Source: Balaenoptera acutorostrata | Taxonomy: Eukaryota; Chordata; Mammalia; Artiodactyla; Balaenopteridae | Length of the DNA stretch: 64,000 bases | Direction of reading: 5' to 3' | Assembly (NCBI RefSeq): GCF_949987535.1 | Contig: NC_080079.1 | Coordinates: 50,579,000-50,642,999, forward strand | Translations under genes and position numbers: made by a program | Shown here: in pieces, positions 41,874 through 62,299 of the stretch | Numbering within the stretch: the stretch's first letter is position 1 | Layout of the letters: the number at the start of each line of letters is the position of its first letter | Notes under the pieces: generated by a model | Seen by the model: only the letters and a program-made list of their open reading frames with translations | The model's database searches: none | Told to the model about the DNA's origin: nothing

Positions 41874-43189
41874 TATTTATTATTTATTTATTTATTTATT
41901 TTTGGCTGTGCTGGGTCTTCGGTTCGTGCGAGGGCTTTCTCTAGTTGCGGCAAGTGGGGGCCACTCTTCATCGCGGTGCGGGGACCGCTCTTCATCGCGG
42001 TGCGCGGGCCTTTCACCATCGCGGCCCCTCCCGTTGCGGGGCACAGGCTCCAGACGCGCAGGCTCAGCAGCTGTGGCTCACGGGCCCAGCTGCTCCGTGG
42101 CATGTGGGATCTTCCCAGACCAGGGCTCGAACCCGTGTCTCCTGCATTAGCAGGCAGATTCTCAACCACTGCGCCACCAGGGAAGCCCTGAGCAACATTT
42201 TGAAAACATTAAAATGACCAGCTTGAAAAGACTTTTCTTCCCTGGTCCCACCTGCTTTTTCCTTCTCTCTCTAGGGTCCTGTGCTAAACATCCAGTAGGA
42301 GCTACCCTTCATTCCTTAATTATCTCACCAGGGTTAGCATTACTACTTTGCGGATAGGTAATATTTTCTCTCTTTCCCCTGGTATCTCAAGATCCCTAGC
42401 AGGTGGCAGGAATCTGGGAGTCAGAGACCTGGGTTCCAGTCTCAGCCTGCCATTGATAAGCCATCTAGCCTTGGATGCCAGTTAAGCATGCAAGACTCAA
42501 AGTCTCCTCAATCAGGGTACTTATCTCTCAAGGATGTTGGAAAGAAGGATCAAACAAGAAAGTGCTTTGTTAAAATGTACACCAGTAGAGACAACAGACT
42601 TGTATTTTCCTTTCTCTCAACTAGTGAAATACTGAGAATTGGCCAGTTAGCTCCCAAGATACATTGCTATTGGGAATATCTGGGTTATCTAGAAATAGGA
42701 CCTATTTCTAACGTTAAGAAGGTGAGGAAGGCAGGTCTCGGTACAATTTTCCACCCGAGGGAGTGAGGGGCTGAGTCACTAACACTTTCCTCCTGCATTC
42801 CAGGCTCCCCTGTGGCCTTCTACGCCAGCTTTTCAGAAGGGACAGATGCTCTGCAGACAGTGAAGTTCAACACTACTTACATCAACATCGGCAACAGCTA
42901 CTTCCCTGAACATGGCTATTTTCGAGCCTCTGAGCGTGGGGTCTATCTATTTGCAGTGAGCATTGAATTCGGCCCAGGGCCAGGCACCGGGCAGCTGGTG
43001 TTTGGAGGTCACCGTCGGACCCCTGTCTATACCACCGAGGAGCAGAGGGGTGGGAGCCCAGCAACGACCTTTGCCATGGCTGAGCTGCAGAAGGGTGAGA
43101 GAGTATGGTTTGAGCTAACCCAGGGATCAATAATGAAGAGAAGCCCTCCAGGCACTGCATTCGGGGGCTTCCTGATATTCAAGACTTGA
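27737..43189 (+). CDS. MMRN2: Multimerin-2 (EMILIN family, MMRN2)
   Basis: Multimerin-2 is a secreted extracellular-matrix glycoprotein of blood-vessel endothelium; it binds VEGF-A and the lectin-like receptors CD93 and CLEC14A. Seven coding exons join in phase: 27737-27894, 36219-36347, 36435-36541, 36641-36721, 37468-37632, 37799-39580 and 42804-43189. The total is 935 codons, against 949 in human as I recall. The order is: signal peptide (about 1-22, MILTLLLSVGGPLGWGLLGA), EMI domain (about 54-131, from NWCPY to CCPGFVGPDC), a long coiled-coil centre with many N-glycosylation sites, and a C1q domain (about 808-935). All junctions are GT-AG. It is divergent from SNCG and convergent with BMPR1A. 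No internal stop was seen. Confidence 0.97.
28640..28805 (-). repeat. MIR SINE in MMRN2 intron 1
   Basis: Shows the 'ccatttatcggacccat ... ggctaagcagctggctaagg ... cacacagctgagg' pattern of a MIR. Confidence 0.7.
30001..30221 (+). mobile_element. tRNA-derived SINE in MMRN2 intron 1
   Basis: Starts 'tggacttccctggtggcaca', with three 'tgccgcaactaaggag' type modules and an A-rich tail. The duplication agac(g/c)ctttg is at 29991-30000 and 30222-30231. Confidence 0.88.
31983..32075. repeat. MER20-like DNA-transposon fragment
   Basis: Contains 'tttctcagccttgcactatt', 'attgccaaatacccctgggg' and 'gttgagaacaactgg', typical of the hAT-type MER20 family. Named from memory. Confidence 0.55.
32385..32516 (-). 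mobile_element. tRNA-derived SINE, short minus-strand copy
   Basis: The right end reads as the reverse complement of the SINE head ('gaccaccggggaattcac'). The 16-base duplication acgtcccactgttttc is perfect at 32369-32384 and 32517-32532, so this is a complete short insertion. Confidence 0.88.
32675..32870. repeat. Fossil DNA-transposon-like repeat
   Basis: Contains the widespread mammalian motif 'gcaaataaagttttattaga' followed by 'cagccatgcccattatttac'. I recognise the motif but not the exact family. Confidence 0.4.
33242..33428 (+). repeat. MER5A-like hAT DNA-transposon remnant
   Basis: Has 'cagtggtcctcaatcctggg' at the left, 'tcctggggtggggcctgtag' in the middle and 'gcaaaccacggctct' at the right, a MER5A-like layout with inverted ends. 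Confidence 0.65.
33649..33690. repeat. (TG)21 microsatellite
   Basis: Uninterrupted TG dinucleotides within MMRN2 intron 1, likely polymorphic in length. Confidence 0.95.
34880..35150 (-). repeat. LINE-2 remnant
   Basis: Contains 'cacctccctgcttaagctcc' and 'cactcaaggcctccatggtc', matching L2 3' sequence as remembered. Degraded and non-coding. Confidence 0.55.
35688..35835 (-). repeat. MIR SINE
   Basis: Pattern 'gagtattatgatctccatcg', 'aggtcacacaaccagaaa', 'gattcgaacccaggac'. In MMRN2 intron 1. Confidence 0.7.
36219..36541 (+). other. MMRN2: MMRN2 exons 2 and 3: EMI domain
   Basis: Exon 2 (36219-36347) carries NWCPYQKSRLVTFVAACKTE. Exon 3 (36435-36541) carries YRVAHKPVYQVKQKVLASVA and the CCPGFVGPDCQHH cysteines. 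These are the conserved EMI cysteines used in disulfides and multimer assembly. An 87-base intron with GTGAGT donor separates them. Confidence 0.9.
37799..39580 (+). other. MMRN2: MMRN2 exon 6: central coiled-coil region
   Basis: This 1782-base exon is open throughout. It encodes long heptad-rich stretches (for example SKVERQVQELQVNHTALREL and RQLLELNLTLQHLQGAHADL) and many NXS/T sites. Isolated cysteines occur in CNCQK and RCCEAS. The second half is very GC-rich (38740-39240), which could trouble sequencing, yet the frame is intact. Confidence 0.95.
39581..42803 (+). other. MMRN2 intron 6
   Basis: A 3.2-kb intron. It holds a MIR-like stretch near 40640-40830 and the CHR-type SINE at 41849-42187. 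No exon-like segment was recognised. Confidence 0.75.
41849..42187 (-). mobile_element. CHR-type SINE with internal 23-bp duplication
   Basis: Minus-orientation copy with a long T-rich (TTTA)n tail at 41849-41901. The duplication ctgagcaacatttt is at 41835-41848 and 42188-42201. The segment 'ctcttcatcgcggtgcgggg' is present twice in tandem near 41961-42010, an internal duplication absent from the other copies here. Confidence 0.92.
42804..43189 (+). other. MMRN2: MMRN2 exon 7: C1q domain and stop
   Basis: Encodes SPVAFYASFSEGTDALQTVK through FGGFLIFKT and TGA at 43187-43189. The conserved jelly-roll motifs TYINIGNSYFPEHGYF, GVYLFAVS and FAMAELQKGERVWFEL are intact. Confidence 0.95.
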
Positions 43190-44023
43190 GTACCAGGCAC
43201 AGCTCTGACCAGACACTGTGGACTTATCCAGCTCACCTTGGCCTGGGGCTCAGGCCAGGGTTGGTCTGGAGACCATCCAATTGGTCTAGCTCTTCCTTGG
43301 AAACCTTCTGCAAAGACAACGTGGTATTTGTGGCCTCCCTCTAGACGCACTGGGTCTGGCTGTTTCTTAACGAAGAGAAGGACTGGAATGCTTCTCTCCG
43401 GGCAGGACCTGGTCCGGGGACATGTGAACCTTGGGTTGGCATGCCTTCCGAGGCAGCATGGCTTGGATTCCAGCTCTTGGCCGTACCCTGTGTTCTATAG
43501 CTTCTTTGGTGTTTTGCTCCTCCTGTGGTTGGAAACTTCCATATAACACTTTAAACCTTTCTCCTGCTTCCTCTTCTCCTTCATCTTATGCTAGAAAATC
43601 ATTCTTCCCTAGAAAGAATATGTTTAAATGGAAGTGACATTTTGGACAATATTGGAAGCCAGTCTCCACCCACTGCAGGGCAGTAGGAGAAAGCCAACCT
43701 GTTTTGGTATCTGTCAGTCAAAAATGGAGACAAAGACCTGGTTGAGCTAACCAAGGGAAACAAACTTAGTATCTTTTCCTTAGTTTCAGTCCTTCCTTGA
43801 ATTTATCTGTAACTTTAATTTTACGTCTTTTTCTCCTTGCCTCATGCAGGGTAAAGGCTAAGACATGCCAATCACAAACTAAAATGTGTATAGCCTTCAC
43901 CTTTTTTGCTTCTTCCAATAGCTTATGACCACCTTAGTTCTTATTAGCATTTCTAACCAGGAAGGGAGCTGAGGGAAGAGAAGGAAGACTGTAAAAATCT
44001 CCCTCAACAATTATCAACTTTGG

Positions 44024-44029
44024 AATAAA
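44024..44029 (+). terminator. MMRN2 candidate poly(A) signal
   Basis: AATAAA about 835 bases past the stop, the first strong hexamer downstream. It implies a 3' UTR of about 850 bases. Confidence 0.5.
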
Positions 44030-44049
44030 GTGAAGTCCTTCAGGTCTCT

Positions 44050-47000
44050 GCCTGGTTTGCAGAGCAAACCAGGATGGCGAGCAAAAAGATTTGGTAAAGT
44101 AGGTAGAAATTCGGGACAAAATCAAACTATTTGGTATGTGATTTTCATTACTGCAGGCCATATGTGACTTCACAATTCCAGTTAATCCTACATAAAACAC
44201 TCAGAGGCTTCCACAGTATCCACAAGAATACTGGATTAGACAGTACAGCTTAGAGTTATGGTTATTCCTAAAATATCAATATATGGTTTTCAAAAAATTA
44301 CAGGTCCTGACGCAAACAGGCTTGAGAAAGCAGTCATCTACTTGTCAGGAAACATTTTTATTTTGGTAGTAGGTATTCAGTATTTGTTGAATATACCTCT
44401 CTCTGTAAGAAAATCAGATTGATCTGGGTGATGAAAAAGGACAGAGTTGGTTGTCAGGGTTCCCAGCCCTTCTCATTGTTTCCTTGGGCTCATGGATTAA
44501 AATAATTGTCCCTTAGAATTTATTTACCACTAAGCTTGGTGTGCTTGAGATGCTAAAATATTTGTGTTAAAAGGAACAATATGCCAGGCCACTCTGCCAC
44601 TGACGGTTTGACCTTGGGGTAAATCACAACCTCTCTTGAACGTTTCCATCTGTAGTATGAGGTGGTTAGTCTAACAGCTCTAAGTATCCTGGTATTTTAT
44701 TTTCTTGACCACAGGTTTGGCTCTTGCCTACCTGCCCTTCCCTCTGGCCAGGGCCTCCTACCCAGTACAGCTCAGCTACAAGACCAATCCTGACCCAAGG
44801 CGTGATGTATCTGGGCCACTCCTGAGCAAAGGTTGGAAAGCCAGTACCAAGTCATCCTTGCTGCTAGAAAGACAATGCTGTGTCTTCTTTCTGCTCAGTT
44901 CTGCTATTACTGGTCAGGCTGTGCTGATGACTAAATGGAAGCATGCGGGTAATACAGTCTTCTCATTTAAGACTTTCATTTGGAATTTACTGCATATAAT
45001 AAGCAGAGTGAATTGATCTCCTCTATAAGGGGCACATGTCCTGCAACCCTCATATGGCTGGTGCTATTCAATAGGGAGGTTATAAATGAAAGTGCTAACT
45101 GGTAAACTGCCAGCAGCATGGATAAGTCACTCCAGAATTTTCTGGGGTGAGAACTAGAGAGACAACAGTTCTTTTAAATAGGGTGCTTTCAATGCAAATT
45201 TCACAAAACCTTAATATCAAGTTTAAGTGTAAATTTTCTGTTTAAACACTTCAATAACTAGGACCCCAGATTAACAAGAATTCTGAAGTTCATTTGATAA
45301 ATTTCTTATCTCCATTAATATCTCTGGGTGGAGAATCTGTTTGAGTGCCCCCCCAAGTAGACCCCCCCATTACCCAGGCCAATGTTAAAACACCCTTCAC
45401 TTGTGGCATCCAGAACAAGACAATGACTGAGCACAGAGTGGTATCAGACTTTCCCAAAAAAAATACACACAAAAATACTCCAAAATATCATTGAAAAACA
45501 AGAAAGAGTACCATAAGCAGGTCAGGAAATTTTAGTAATTCCTGGAAAACAGGAAGTAGAAGGGAGCAAGTGGAAAATGAAACAGCAATAGGAAATCATA
45601 ACTCAAAACATCTGAGAGATGGGAGTGATTTCAGGGGAGCCCCAGACTCAAACTCAGCCCCTAACACACCTGGAGGGGTCCGTGGAGGAGAGGCAGTCAA
45701 GGCAGTGGGCAGTCAGTCCCAGCTGCCCCTTGTCTGAGCTAAGCAGCCGGCAGCAGTGGCCTCTGTTTTGAGCTAGAGCAGTGCCCGTCAACCCAGAGCT
45801 CTCAGTTACAGGGCAGCTACTGACACTTGGAGGTAAGAACCTCCCACACCCAGAAGACACATGAAACCTTATCACAATCAAGACTCCCAGGAGGGAATCT
45901 AGAGCTGTGTCTCCACAAACTAGTACCTGTCAAAATAACTCCTTATTTCAGAAACACCGTGAAGAGGATATATGGTCTATAAAAAGTGCTTCTCAAAACT
46001 CCCCTTTCCTCTCATGCTCTGAAGCTCCTCTGGTCTCCTGTGATGTTTCTCTCGAAAACATCACAAACTCCTCTCCCAGCTCTAGCCTGAGCACCATTCC
46101 TCTATCCTCCTTCATCAATAAAGTTCCCCCAAACCTGGCCCAACAATGACAAAACTCTTTTCTGGGGAAGGGGAAAGGTAAACAAGCAGAGTGAGGAAAG
46201 CCTGAATCCTCTTGAGTAGGTAAGAAGAGAGGAAAGGATTACTTACTTTTGCTCTAACAGCTAGTCCTATCACTTCTTGATAAGAACAGGAAGCTGAGGA
46301 ACACAGAACTGGGGTGAGCAGGGGTTGATGAATACACAAATGAGCAACTACCCCAAACTGCTAAACATTTGTGGAAAACTAGTCTCATGGACAAGAGGTT
46401 CCAAGCTGAAAACTTTGGAATATATAAATCTCTAGAAACAATACAGGAAACTGGAAATGTAAATTGATTATTTGCCACCCAGATCCTGGTTTCCAAATAT
46501 CATCCTTCCTAAAAGGAACCAAAGTGCCTTGGAGAAATGGCTGACTCAATGGCAGGGGCAAGGAAAGTACCAGATGAGCTTGGAACATCTTCATGTTCCC
46601 CAAAGTAAGAAGTGCTCAAAAATGGGCACGTGTCAAAAGGACTCAGGCACCACCTTGATGAACTCCCAGTAGCCAAGTCTAGGTCAGTTTGAGCATCAAA
46701 ACAAAAAATGACCTAATAGACTATAACTTATTGAACAAGAGTCCATACTGATAATAAAAAATAAACAAGAACAGACTTATTCCTTGTAGCAGAATGCCAA
46801 TTAATAAATGTAAATGTAATAATGGAATCAGAAAATCACCACTTTGTAACCACTGATTCACACAGAAGTTATCAATGGATGCTAAAACACAGTCTCAAAG
46901 TATCTCTTGTAATATACTAATTACAAAGGGAAAACAGTAACTTCACAGTAGGGAAACTAGGTGAGTATCACCTTAAACAAACAATCGACAATGACACCAT

Positions 47001-48395
47001 CAGTAACCAGACACACTGACGCTGTGGCCTCCTGGTGGGATGCCCTGAGGGCACAAACATCATGTCCACAAAATCACTGGCCTTTACTCTAGAAAATGTT
47101 GGTATCGAAAGAGACAAAGCTGGAGAACTGTTTCAGATTAAAGGAGAATAAGGAGACACGACACCTAAATGCAATGCAAGATTCTAGGCAGACTCTGGAC
47201 CAGGAAAAGTCCAGTGCTCAAGGACTTTACTGGAACAACTAGCAAAACTTGAATAAGGTCTGCAGACTATGGTATTGCTGATAATTGTTATGGTATAAAT
47301 GTTAACTTTCCTGATTTTGAAAATTGTACATAATTGGTTATGTTAATTACCTGAAGTATTCAGGGATAAAGAGGCATGAGCTCTGTAATTTACTCCAACT
47401 AGTTCAGAAAAAAGTATGTGTATGTATGTGTTTGTACACAGACATTCCCAAGATGAGCCTTTGTAACTCTTGAATACACACAGAATGACAAAGCAATTGT
47501 GACAAAATATAAGTTTATGAATCTGGATGAAGGGTAAACGGCATTCTTTATACTATTTTTGCAACTTTTCTGGAAGTTTGAAATTTTTTCAAAATACAAA
47601 TAAAGTTAAAATAAAATCTGGTTGTTGAAATAAAAACATACAGCAGGTGGGCTGAAAAGCACAAGGCAGGATGAAACAAACATATGAAAGACATGTTAAG
47701 AAATATGGAAGCAACATCCACGGGACCTAATATTTGTCTAATAGCAGTTCTAGAAAGAGGAAAGTAAAAAGGGAAGGGAAGACAGTAGAGAAGTGATGGA
47801 AGAAAAGTTCCCAGATCTAAGGAAAGATTAAAAGGACTCAATTAGTACTAAGTAACAGAATGAATGTATCTAGACATGGCAAGTTTAAACTTCAAAACAT
47901 CAAACACAAAATTTAAATTCTATGTTTCTTGAATGAAAAAAATAAGTTAAACTAAAAAGGACTGAATTAGACACATATCAGACTTCTTACTGGCCACAGG
48001 GATGCTGGAAGATCACAGAGTAGAATCTTCAGAGTTAGATTCTCTCTTCAATCTACTAGCCAAGTATGAAGACAGAATCAAATAATAAAAACTACTTTTA
48101 AAGTGTTCAATTGAAATGCTTTTCCCAACAGTGTTGGTCTTTTCTTTTTTTGCCAGAGCCTTTCCATTCTTTCTTTTAGTGTTTTTCAACACTTATTTGG
48201 ACTTTAGTCATACAGGAGAGCAACAGAGAACAGAGCAGCAGCTGTGCTTCAACCTGATTCTAAAGTTGCTTTCAAAAAAGACTCCTCCCCTAAAAAAAAC
48301 GCCCAAGTTCTTTCTTTGTCTAGCTTAAAAATACTTTCAATATAAGAATTTCATATTGACTTCTAAACAATGGTAACATTTCAGGTTCCCTGGAT
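44050..48395. other. MMRN2-BMPR1A intergenic region, left part
   Basis: AT-rich DNA without a recognisable gene. About 46690-47630 looks like an ancient LINE-1 3' region ('gaatctggatgaagggtaaa', 'gcaacttttctggaagtttg', A-rich end). The rest is unassigned. Confidence 0.45.
46690..47630 (+). mobile_element. Ancient LINE-1 3' end
   Basis: Has 'attcagggataaagaggcat' and 'tactatttttgcaacttttc' followed by 'aaaatacaaataaagttaaa', typical of old mammalian LINE-1 3' UTRs. No open frame. The left limit is approximate. Confidence 0.5.
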
Positions 48396-48407
48396 AAAAT
48401 CTAGGCC

Positions 48408-50091
<1,684 letters not shown>

Positions 50092-50107
50092 AAAATCTAG
50101 GCCGTGA

Positions 50108-53100
50108 GTAGTGAGGTGGGTGCAAGGAGCACTGGGGTATCTGGAAGCACTCTGAATTTCATTCTGAGCAAGTAACTGGACAAAGACCAGAAATATAAAG
50201 TTCAGAGGAGTAACAGGTAGGCCACATATATTGCATCTAAAAAAGAAAACAATTCAGTAACAATTCAATAACCTTTCACCCCTGGTCTCTGCTTCTATCT
50301 GAAATATTTTTTCATGTACCTTTGCACTTGAACTAAGTTTCCTTTTACTGATTCCCAGCTTCAGGGTGACTTGCCCATTTGCTCTTACGCTGAGCTCACA
50401 GTGTTTAACTCCCCATGACTAGAACAGTGCCACTGCCATTAGGTGGCCTCTGCCTATACTTCTGGCCAGCCACCTGCAGTGGACTGTGTCCACTTAGGCT
50501 GTACTGCTCCAGGGCTGAAGCCAGGCTTTCTTAGGAATATGCATCCAACTGAAGTATGAAGTGCAAGAAATGGTCCATGCATTAGCAACAGGCAGATAAA
50601 TATTTCTCCAAGAGAATGAAGACTTAATGACTGAATTAGCGTCTGTTTAAAATTACCTACAAGGATTAGACTATTCTGGAAGAACAGTATCTCATTTCTT
50701 AATGTCTACTCTATTAATGCTACTAATAATGTTAAAGGAACCTTGGAAATAGTCACTCTTCCAACTAAACAGGGAGAGTAACATTATGCTGAGAAGGAAG
50801 AATTAATATATCTACCCAGTTTTTGAGTCAGCTTTTTATAGATGGAAAAAAAGCTAGGAAGTATTTGATAGGCCCAAGAAATCCCTGAGTCTTCTTTATC
50901 AAGCTGCACAAGAGTACATGCTATTGTTTCAAGAAACTTGTCTTACAGTAACAGTAAATGAGGATTTCAGTAAGGAATCTATAATAGGCTATCTCCAAAC
51001 ATGTATTTTTTTTTGTCAGGGTGGGGGGAGACATCAACTAGTAACAAATCTTTTGTAAGGATTTAACACGTTCAAATGCCTACAAGAAGGCATCACAAGG
51101 CACAGTGAGTGAATTTACACACAACTGAAAACAGCTCTGACAGGTGGTGAGAACGATTTTGCTACGGAACAGAAGGAAAGCTACCTTTACTTCCCTAAGT
51201 TTAAGCTTTTAAAACAGCATTTGTTGCAGCAGGAACACCATAAGGCCAGATAAATGGATTACACTACTCTAACTAAAAGAAGCTAGTTACAGGCAAGAAA
51301 TCAGGCACTCTATTAGCAGAAAGAGAAAAAACTTGGAAGAAATTACCTGGCCAGGTAGTGAGATGAGCACTCTCTTAACACTGCTCTTAGGAGTGTAAAT
51401 GAGAAACCCTTCTTGGCAGCAAGATTGCAATATTTATCAAGAATCTCAGATTTTTTTTTTTCATCTTAAAGAATCTTTTAAAAGTTCATATCCACTGGTT
51501 CCATTTTTAGGAGTGTAATCTAAGAAAATAAATATATGAAGATTTATGTACAAGGATGTTCAATATATTGGTTATATTTTCCCAAACAATGAAAATAACC
51601 CAAATATTCAACAGGGGATTATAAAAATAAATTGTTCCATCTACTTAGTGGAATGCTACGTAGTCAATTTTTAAAAAAATGTTTTCAATGGATATATAAT
51701 GACATACTATGATCTTAACATTGTAAAAAAAATATGTAGCAGCAAAAAAGATCAAAAAGAAACATTCAACTGTAAATAGTTGTACTATCTGGCAATAGGA
51801 TTTTGAATGATTTCATTTGCTTCTTTATTCTTTCCTATGTTTTCCAAAATTTCTGTAATGAGTACATATTTTTAGAATTAGAAAAAATGTTTTGTTCTCT
51901 TTTTTTTTAAAGGAAAATAACCCTTGGCTATAATAGGCTTATATAACTATTATAAGTTCTCTATCTACACAAAGGAAAGAGTGTGTGGCCACTTACCTGC
52001 CCTGTGTCCCACACTGGGTTTCTGGTGGCTGAAATGCACATCTCAGGGACATCTGTATGTACACTAACTTATTTGTCATAAAATTTCACTGGATACGTGA
52101 CTTCTGATACACAATATAGTCCAAGCAGAGTATCACAAAACACATCACTAAAGTATACTAAAATAAGGTTATTTACTTAAAAATGATACACTGGATGTAA
52201 TCTATATATAGAACAAAGCAATTAATGGTAAACTTAATAATAAGGCACCTTTTAAACCAGATGCTATACAAAATACATTTAGTGTGTTACATATCAAAGA
52301 TGAATCTATGTTTTTGGTGTTTTACAAATGCATAATAAAACTGCTTGTTTTTAACCTTCTTTCAGTGTCTATGTACATCTTTCCTAATTAAGCTATAATG
52401 ATACTTTCATTTTATACAATATATACTACATTTTAGTTTTTAAATGGGCAAGGACAACAGTCACTAAAAGGGCTTAAATAATTCCATTGAAAGCATAGTA
52501 CAGAGCACAAGCTAAAATTACAATATATTTAATCCTTTGCAAAAGCAGTATTCACATACCTTCCTTATAGGATGATTACACATAGCTTCATGTGATGCTG
52601 CCCTAGATTTAATCTGCTCTTTATGAACATATCAGCTCTCTGCAGTTTTCACTGTGACTCTCATAACAGCACGGAGGCAAGAAGATGAACTGCTACACTG
52701 CTATTTTAACATCTGACCCAAGCAAATAATAAATATTACCACTTCTAAACAGTACAAGAGCTGCAACAATCTTTAAAAAAATCAATTCGTATTTCTGCTG
52801 TTGAAATTATTTCAGATATTTAAACATTTCAAAACGTGTATGAAAAGAAAAATAAATAATTTAATTTATAAAATCTTGCCTGGAATAAAATATTCAATAT
52901 CAAATTTGATCTTGGGCCAACTTAGAGATGCATGATTCTTTAAATATTGTATTGCATTTTTGTTCTAAACAGAAGCAAAGCATCTGAGGAAAAAAAGGTA
53001 CTGAATATTTTTTAGAGTGAACAAATAAAAAATCTGGCACATTCTAGGAAAACATAATTTTCAAAAACTATAGGTCACTTTCTAAGCTCAAGAACACTCC

Positions 53101-54200
53101 TGAAATTGGAAAGGCAACACAAAATGTTGATTGAAATATCTTTTGTGAAAACATTTCCAGAGAAACCAGATTCGAATTTTATGCTTCAGAAACTTGTCCA
53201 ATAAGAAAGCACAGGGAAAGCTTAGAATAGACACACTGAAGCCAATTCCTAGCATGCATGCCTTTAATTCTAGAGATACTGATATTTACCAGTATAAAGA
53301 GGATTCATAAGGAGAATTTTCTTTGAGGGAGGATTAACTTCTGTTATATTCAGGTAGTTTTGGTTTTTTGTTTGTTTTGATATTTTAGTTAAAGGGATGA
53401 CAGACAGAAGCTACACATTTTTAAGATGCTAAGTTGTAAGCAGGGCCAAATAATGGCTTCCAGGGTTTTACAAATTATTATTTATGGTACTATGTAATAC
53501 TTCCTCTTTTACTCTTTAAATATTTAAATATGAACTTAGAAATTTAAGAGTAAGAATAAAAGGAGAGAAAAAAATAGGTTTCATGCAACTTTTTTTCGAC
53601 TTTAGGATTTCAAAAATGGAATCATTTGCTTTTTAAAGAACATGTAATATTAGAAAATATTTTTATTGAACAAGTTTCTTGATATCACTTTTAATAAATC
53701 AATTTAAAAAATCACTATAATGATCTTGTACTTATATATTATCTGCAATTGTCTGCTTCCACATACTAACATTTCTAAGAATAGAGTTTGCCTTTCCTTA
53801 CATTTTTTTCTTTATTATTAAGACGACAAATTATTTTCAAGATTTATAGTTTATCAAATAAAAAATAAATCAAGGTTAACCTTATACTAAGTAGATTAGA
53901 GCTCGTAAGTATTCTTAAATCACTTGGAAATTTAGATAAAAATACCTGTACCTCTCAGTACAGAGATGGGGAAAACATTCTCAAACAGGAAGTTATTGGG
54001 TACTATGTATATCAATATATAAATTTACTTATCTTGATGAACACTTCAAGCTTTAGTTATGTTAGATGAAAATTATTAAACTTGGTCAAAACTGTTAAAG
54101 CAAGTCTCAAATTTGTGATTGATGTATAGACAAATATGTAAGCATTTCATCCTTAAACGTCAGTCACATTTTTGGCAATGGATGGATACATGCTCTGATT
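50108..54200. other. MMRN2-BMPR1A intergenic region, right part
   Basis: AT-rich. No gene or well-defined repeat is recognised. The rightmost part may belong to a long BMPR1A 3' UTR. Confidence 0.35.
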
Positions 54201-54245
54201 CCTCCCCTTTAAAGATTGTTTTAGCTATGTTGTGATATAATCACA

Positions 54246-55919
54246 TTTATTTTATGCTATATTCAAGAAAACTGTCTCACTTTATGCACCCATGAGTTGT
54301 TTGTTCAGAATAAGACATTAATATTTAAAAGGCATTACAGAAGTATGGTAAGTTTAAGTAGATCAGAATTACTCCTTGGGGAAACAAGGCATCCATAAAA
54401 TATGTAGCATTTTATTGAATAACAGCCATATGGTATAGATATAGGCACTGACTAGATATTGAACTTTCTGCCTGACTCTTCACTGTCTTCACAAACTTAC
54501 GGAACAGAAATCATAAAACCAAAAATCTCAAATGATTTAAATGTCTAAAACAGTTGTTGACAAATGTATATTAACTCTGAGACAGAAATTTCTAATTGGA
54601 GGATCCTTTCATAAAGGAGAATTGAGATGATGGCATCTTAATGAAAGTCTATACCTATGGTTAGTTCTTGATATTTAAACAAAGTCCTAGACTTGATATA
54701 GTACTTTGAATTAATTCTGAAAATTTACATGTAGTTCTACTTTACAACATTTTTTTTTCTGATGATCTTTTAATTTTTTTTCCCTTAAGGATGGGATATG
54801 AGGTACACATGAGCTGGTTTCTATAGTATGAATGTATGTACATATATAAAATATGGTCGTAAAGGAGCAGGTGTTTTGCAAGTAAAGCATATTATACACA
54901 AAATATAAATAACTTCCCTTTTAAAAGTTACTGAGAATAAAGAATACAGAACATGGTTACAGGCACTTACATTGCTATCAAATGCAGTAATTAGTATTCA
55001 CTTCAATAAGAAGTGTTTTCTTTAGAAGGTTCATGGCATTGGAAGTTCCAACTTTGGATAGGATGCTTTTCATGACAAAAATAATAATTACAAAAAAAAA
55101 AAAAAAAAAAGAGTTTGTGGTGGGAGGAAAACAGTCCAAATTTACATACACTTTAAACTCCTTTTGGCCTTTATATCAACTTTAATGTTAAAAAATAAAG
55201 TTGGTGGAGAAGCTAGCTCACTTGCAAGGTAAATGGCTTTTATGTGATTGGCAAATCTTGGTCAGATAATGCATTTTTAAAGCACAAAACCAACAGCCAC
55301 CAATATCTTCCTGTGCATTCATAAATTATTTTCTTCTAATATAAATGGCAGCAGAGGAATTCTGGTATGCATGTATGTACACAGACACACACACACATAC
55401 CATTATCAAGGCATGACAAACTATCATAAACTAAGCAGTATCCCAAACAGATCATGATCCATAGGCTGTTTACAAAGGTAGAATACAAATAGATTAAATT
55501 TTCTCAGGTAGAAGGTAAAAGTGTATATTTCTCCATCTCTGCTGAATTCATTTATCTTCTTAAGGCTTTCACAGAAAGCACCATTTTATGAACAGGTAAT
55601 TCAGTACCCAGAGTTTGACTGGAGACATTAATCAGGATTGAAGTCTTGATGCAGTTCATAAAAACCCAATAAAAAAAAGGCATCAAAAACCACATTTATA
55701 ATAAAGCTGTCCATATATAAAGAATGAAGTGTTTAGAAGAAGTTCCCAGCTTGTATTCTACAGAGTACTGAAAGGTTTTAATATTAGCAGCCTGTGAAGG
55801 TGTAGTGAGGAAAGAGTCTGAGAACCAAGTTAACATCCTTATTCTATTCTAATTCCACCCGTTCCTTGGGTGAAAACAGTTCTTGCAGTCTAGAATTTCT
55901 CCTCATGATTATTTGTCTG
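54246..55919 (-). other. BMPR1A: Probable BMPR1A 3' UTR
   Basis: AT-rich sequence following the BMPR1A stop on the minus strand. Minus-strand AATAAA hexamers at 54411-54416 and 54246-54251 are possible ends, and others exist further left. Which is used cannot be told from sequence alone. An A run lies near 55092-55110. Confidence 0.4.
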
Positions 55920-61999
<6,080 letters not shown>

Positions 62000-62091
62000 T
62001 TAAGATTGAGAAAGTGGTTTCATAGGGCATCCCATCAAAAAGGATGGTATATACAACCAACCAACTCCAAGATTAACATATATACAGTAGC

Positions 62092-62222
62092 CTCCATATC
62101 CGTTCCGCATCCTTGGATGTGGAAGGCCGACTGTAAGGGACCTGAGCATCTGTACATTTTTGTATCTGTAAGGGGTCCTGGAACCAACCCCTGAGGTTGA
62201 TCTTGAGGGAGGACTGTACTGT
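62092..62222. repeat. Tigger7/MER44-like fossil
   Basis: Contains 'ggggtcctggaaccaacccc' and ends 'ggaggactgtactgta', matching the end region of a Tigger-type element. Short and degraded. Confidence 0.45.
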
Positions 62223-62299
62223 ATTCAAAAGGAGATGAAACAATGTACAATATATTCTAAACTCACAAAATAACAGGTTAGTCAATATGGCAGATTGTT

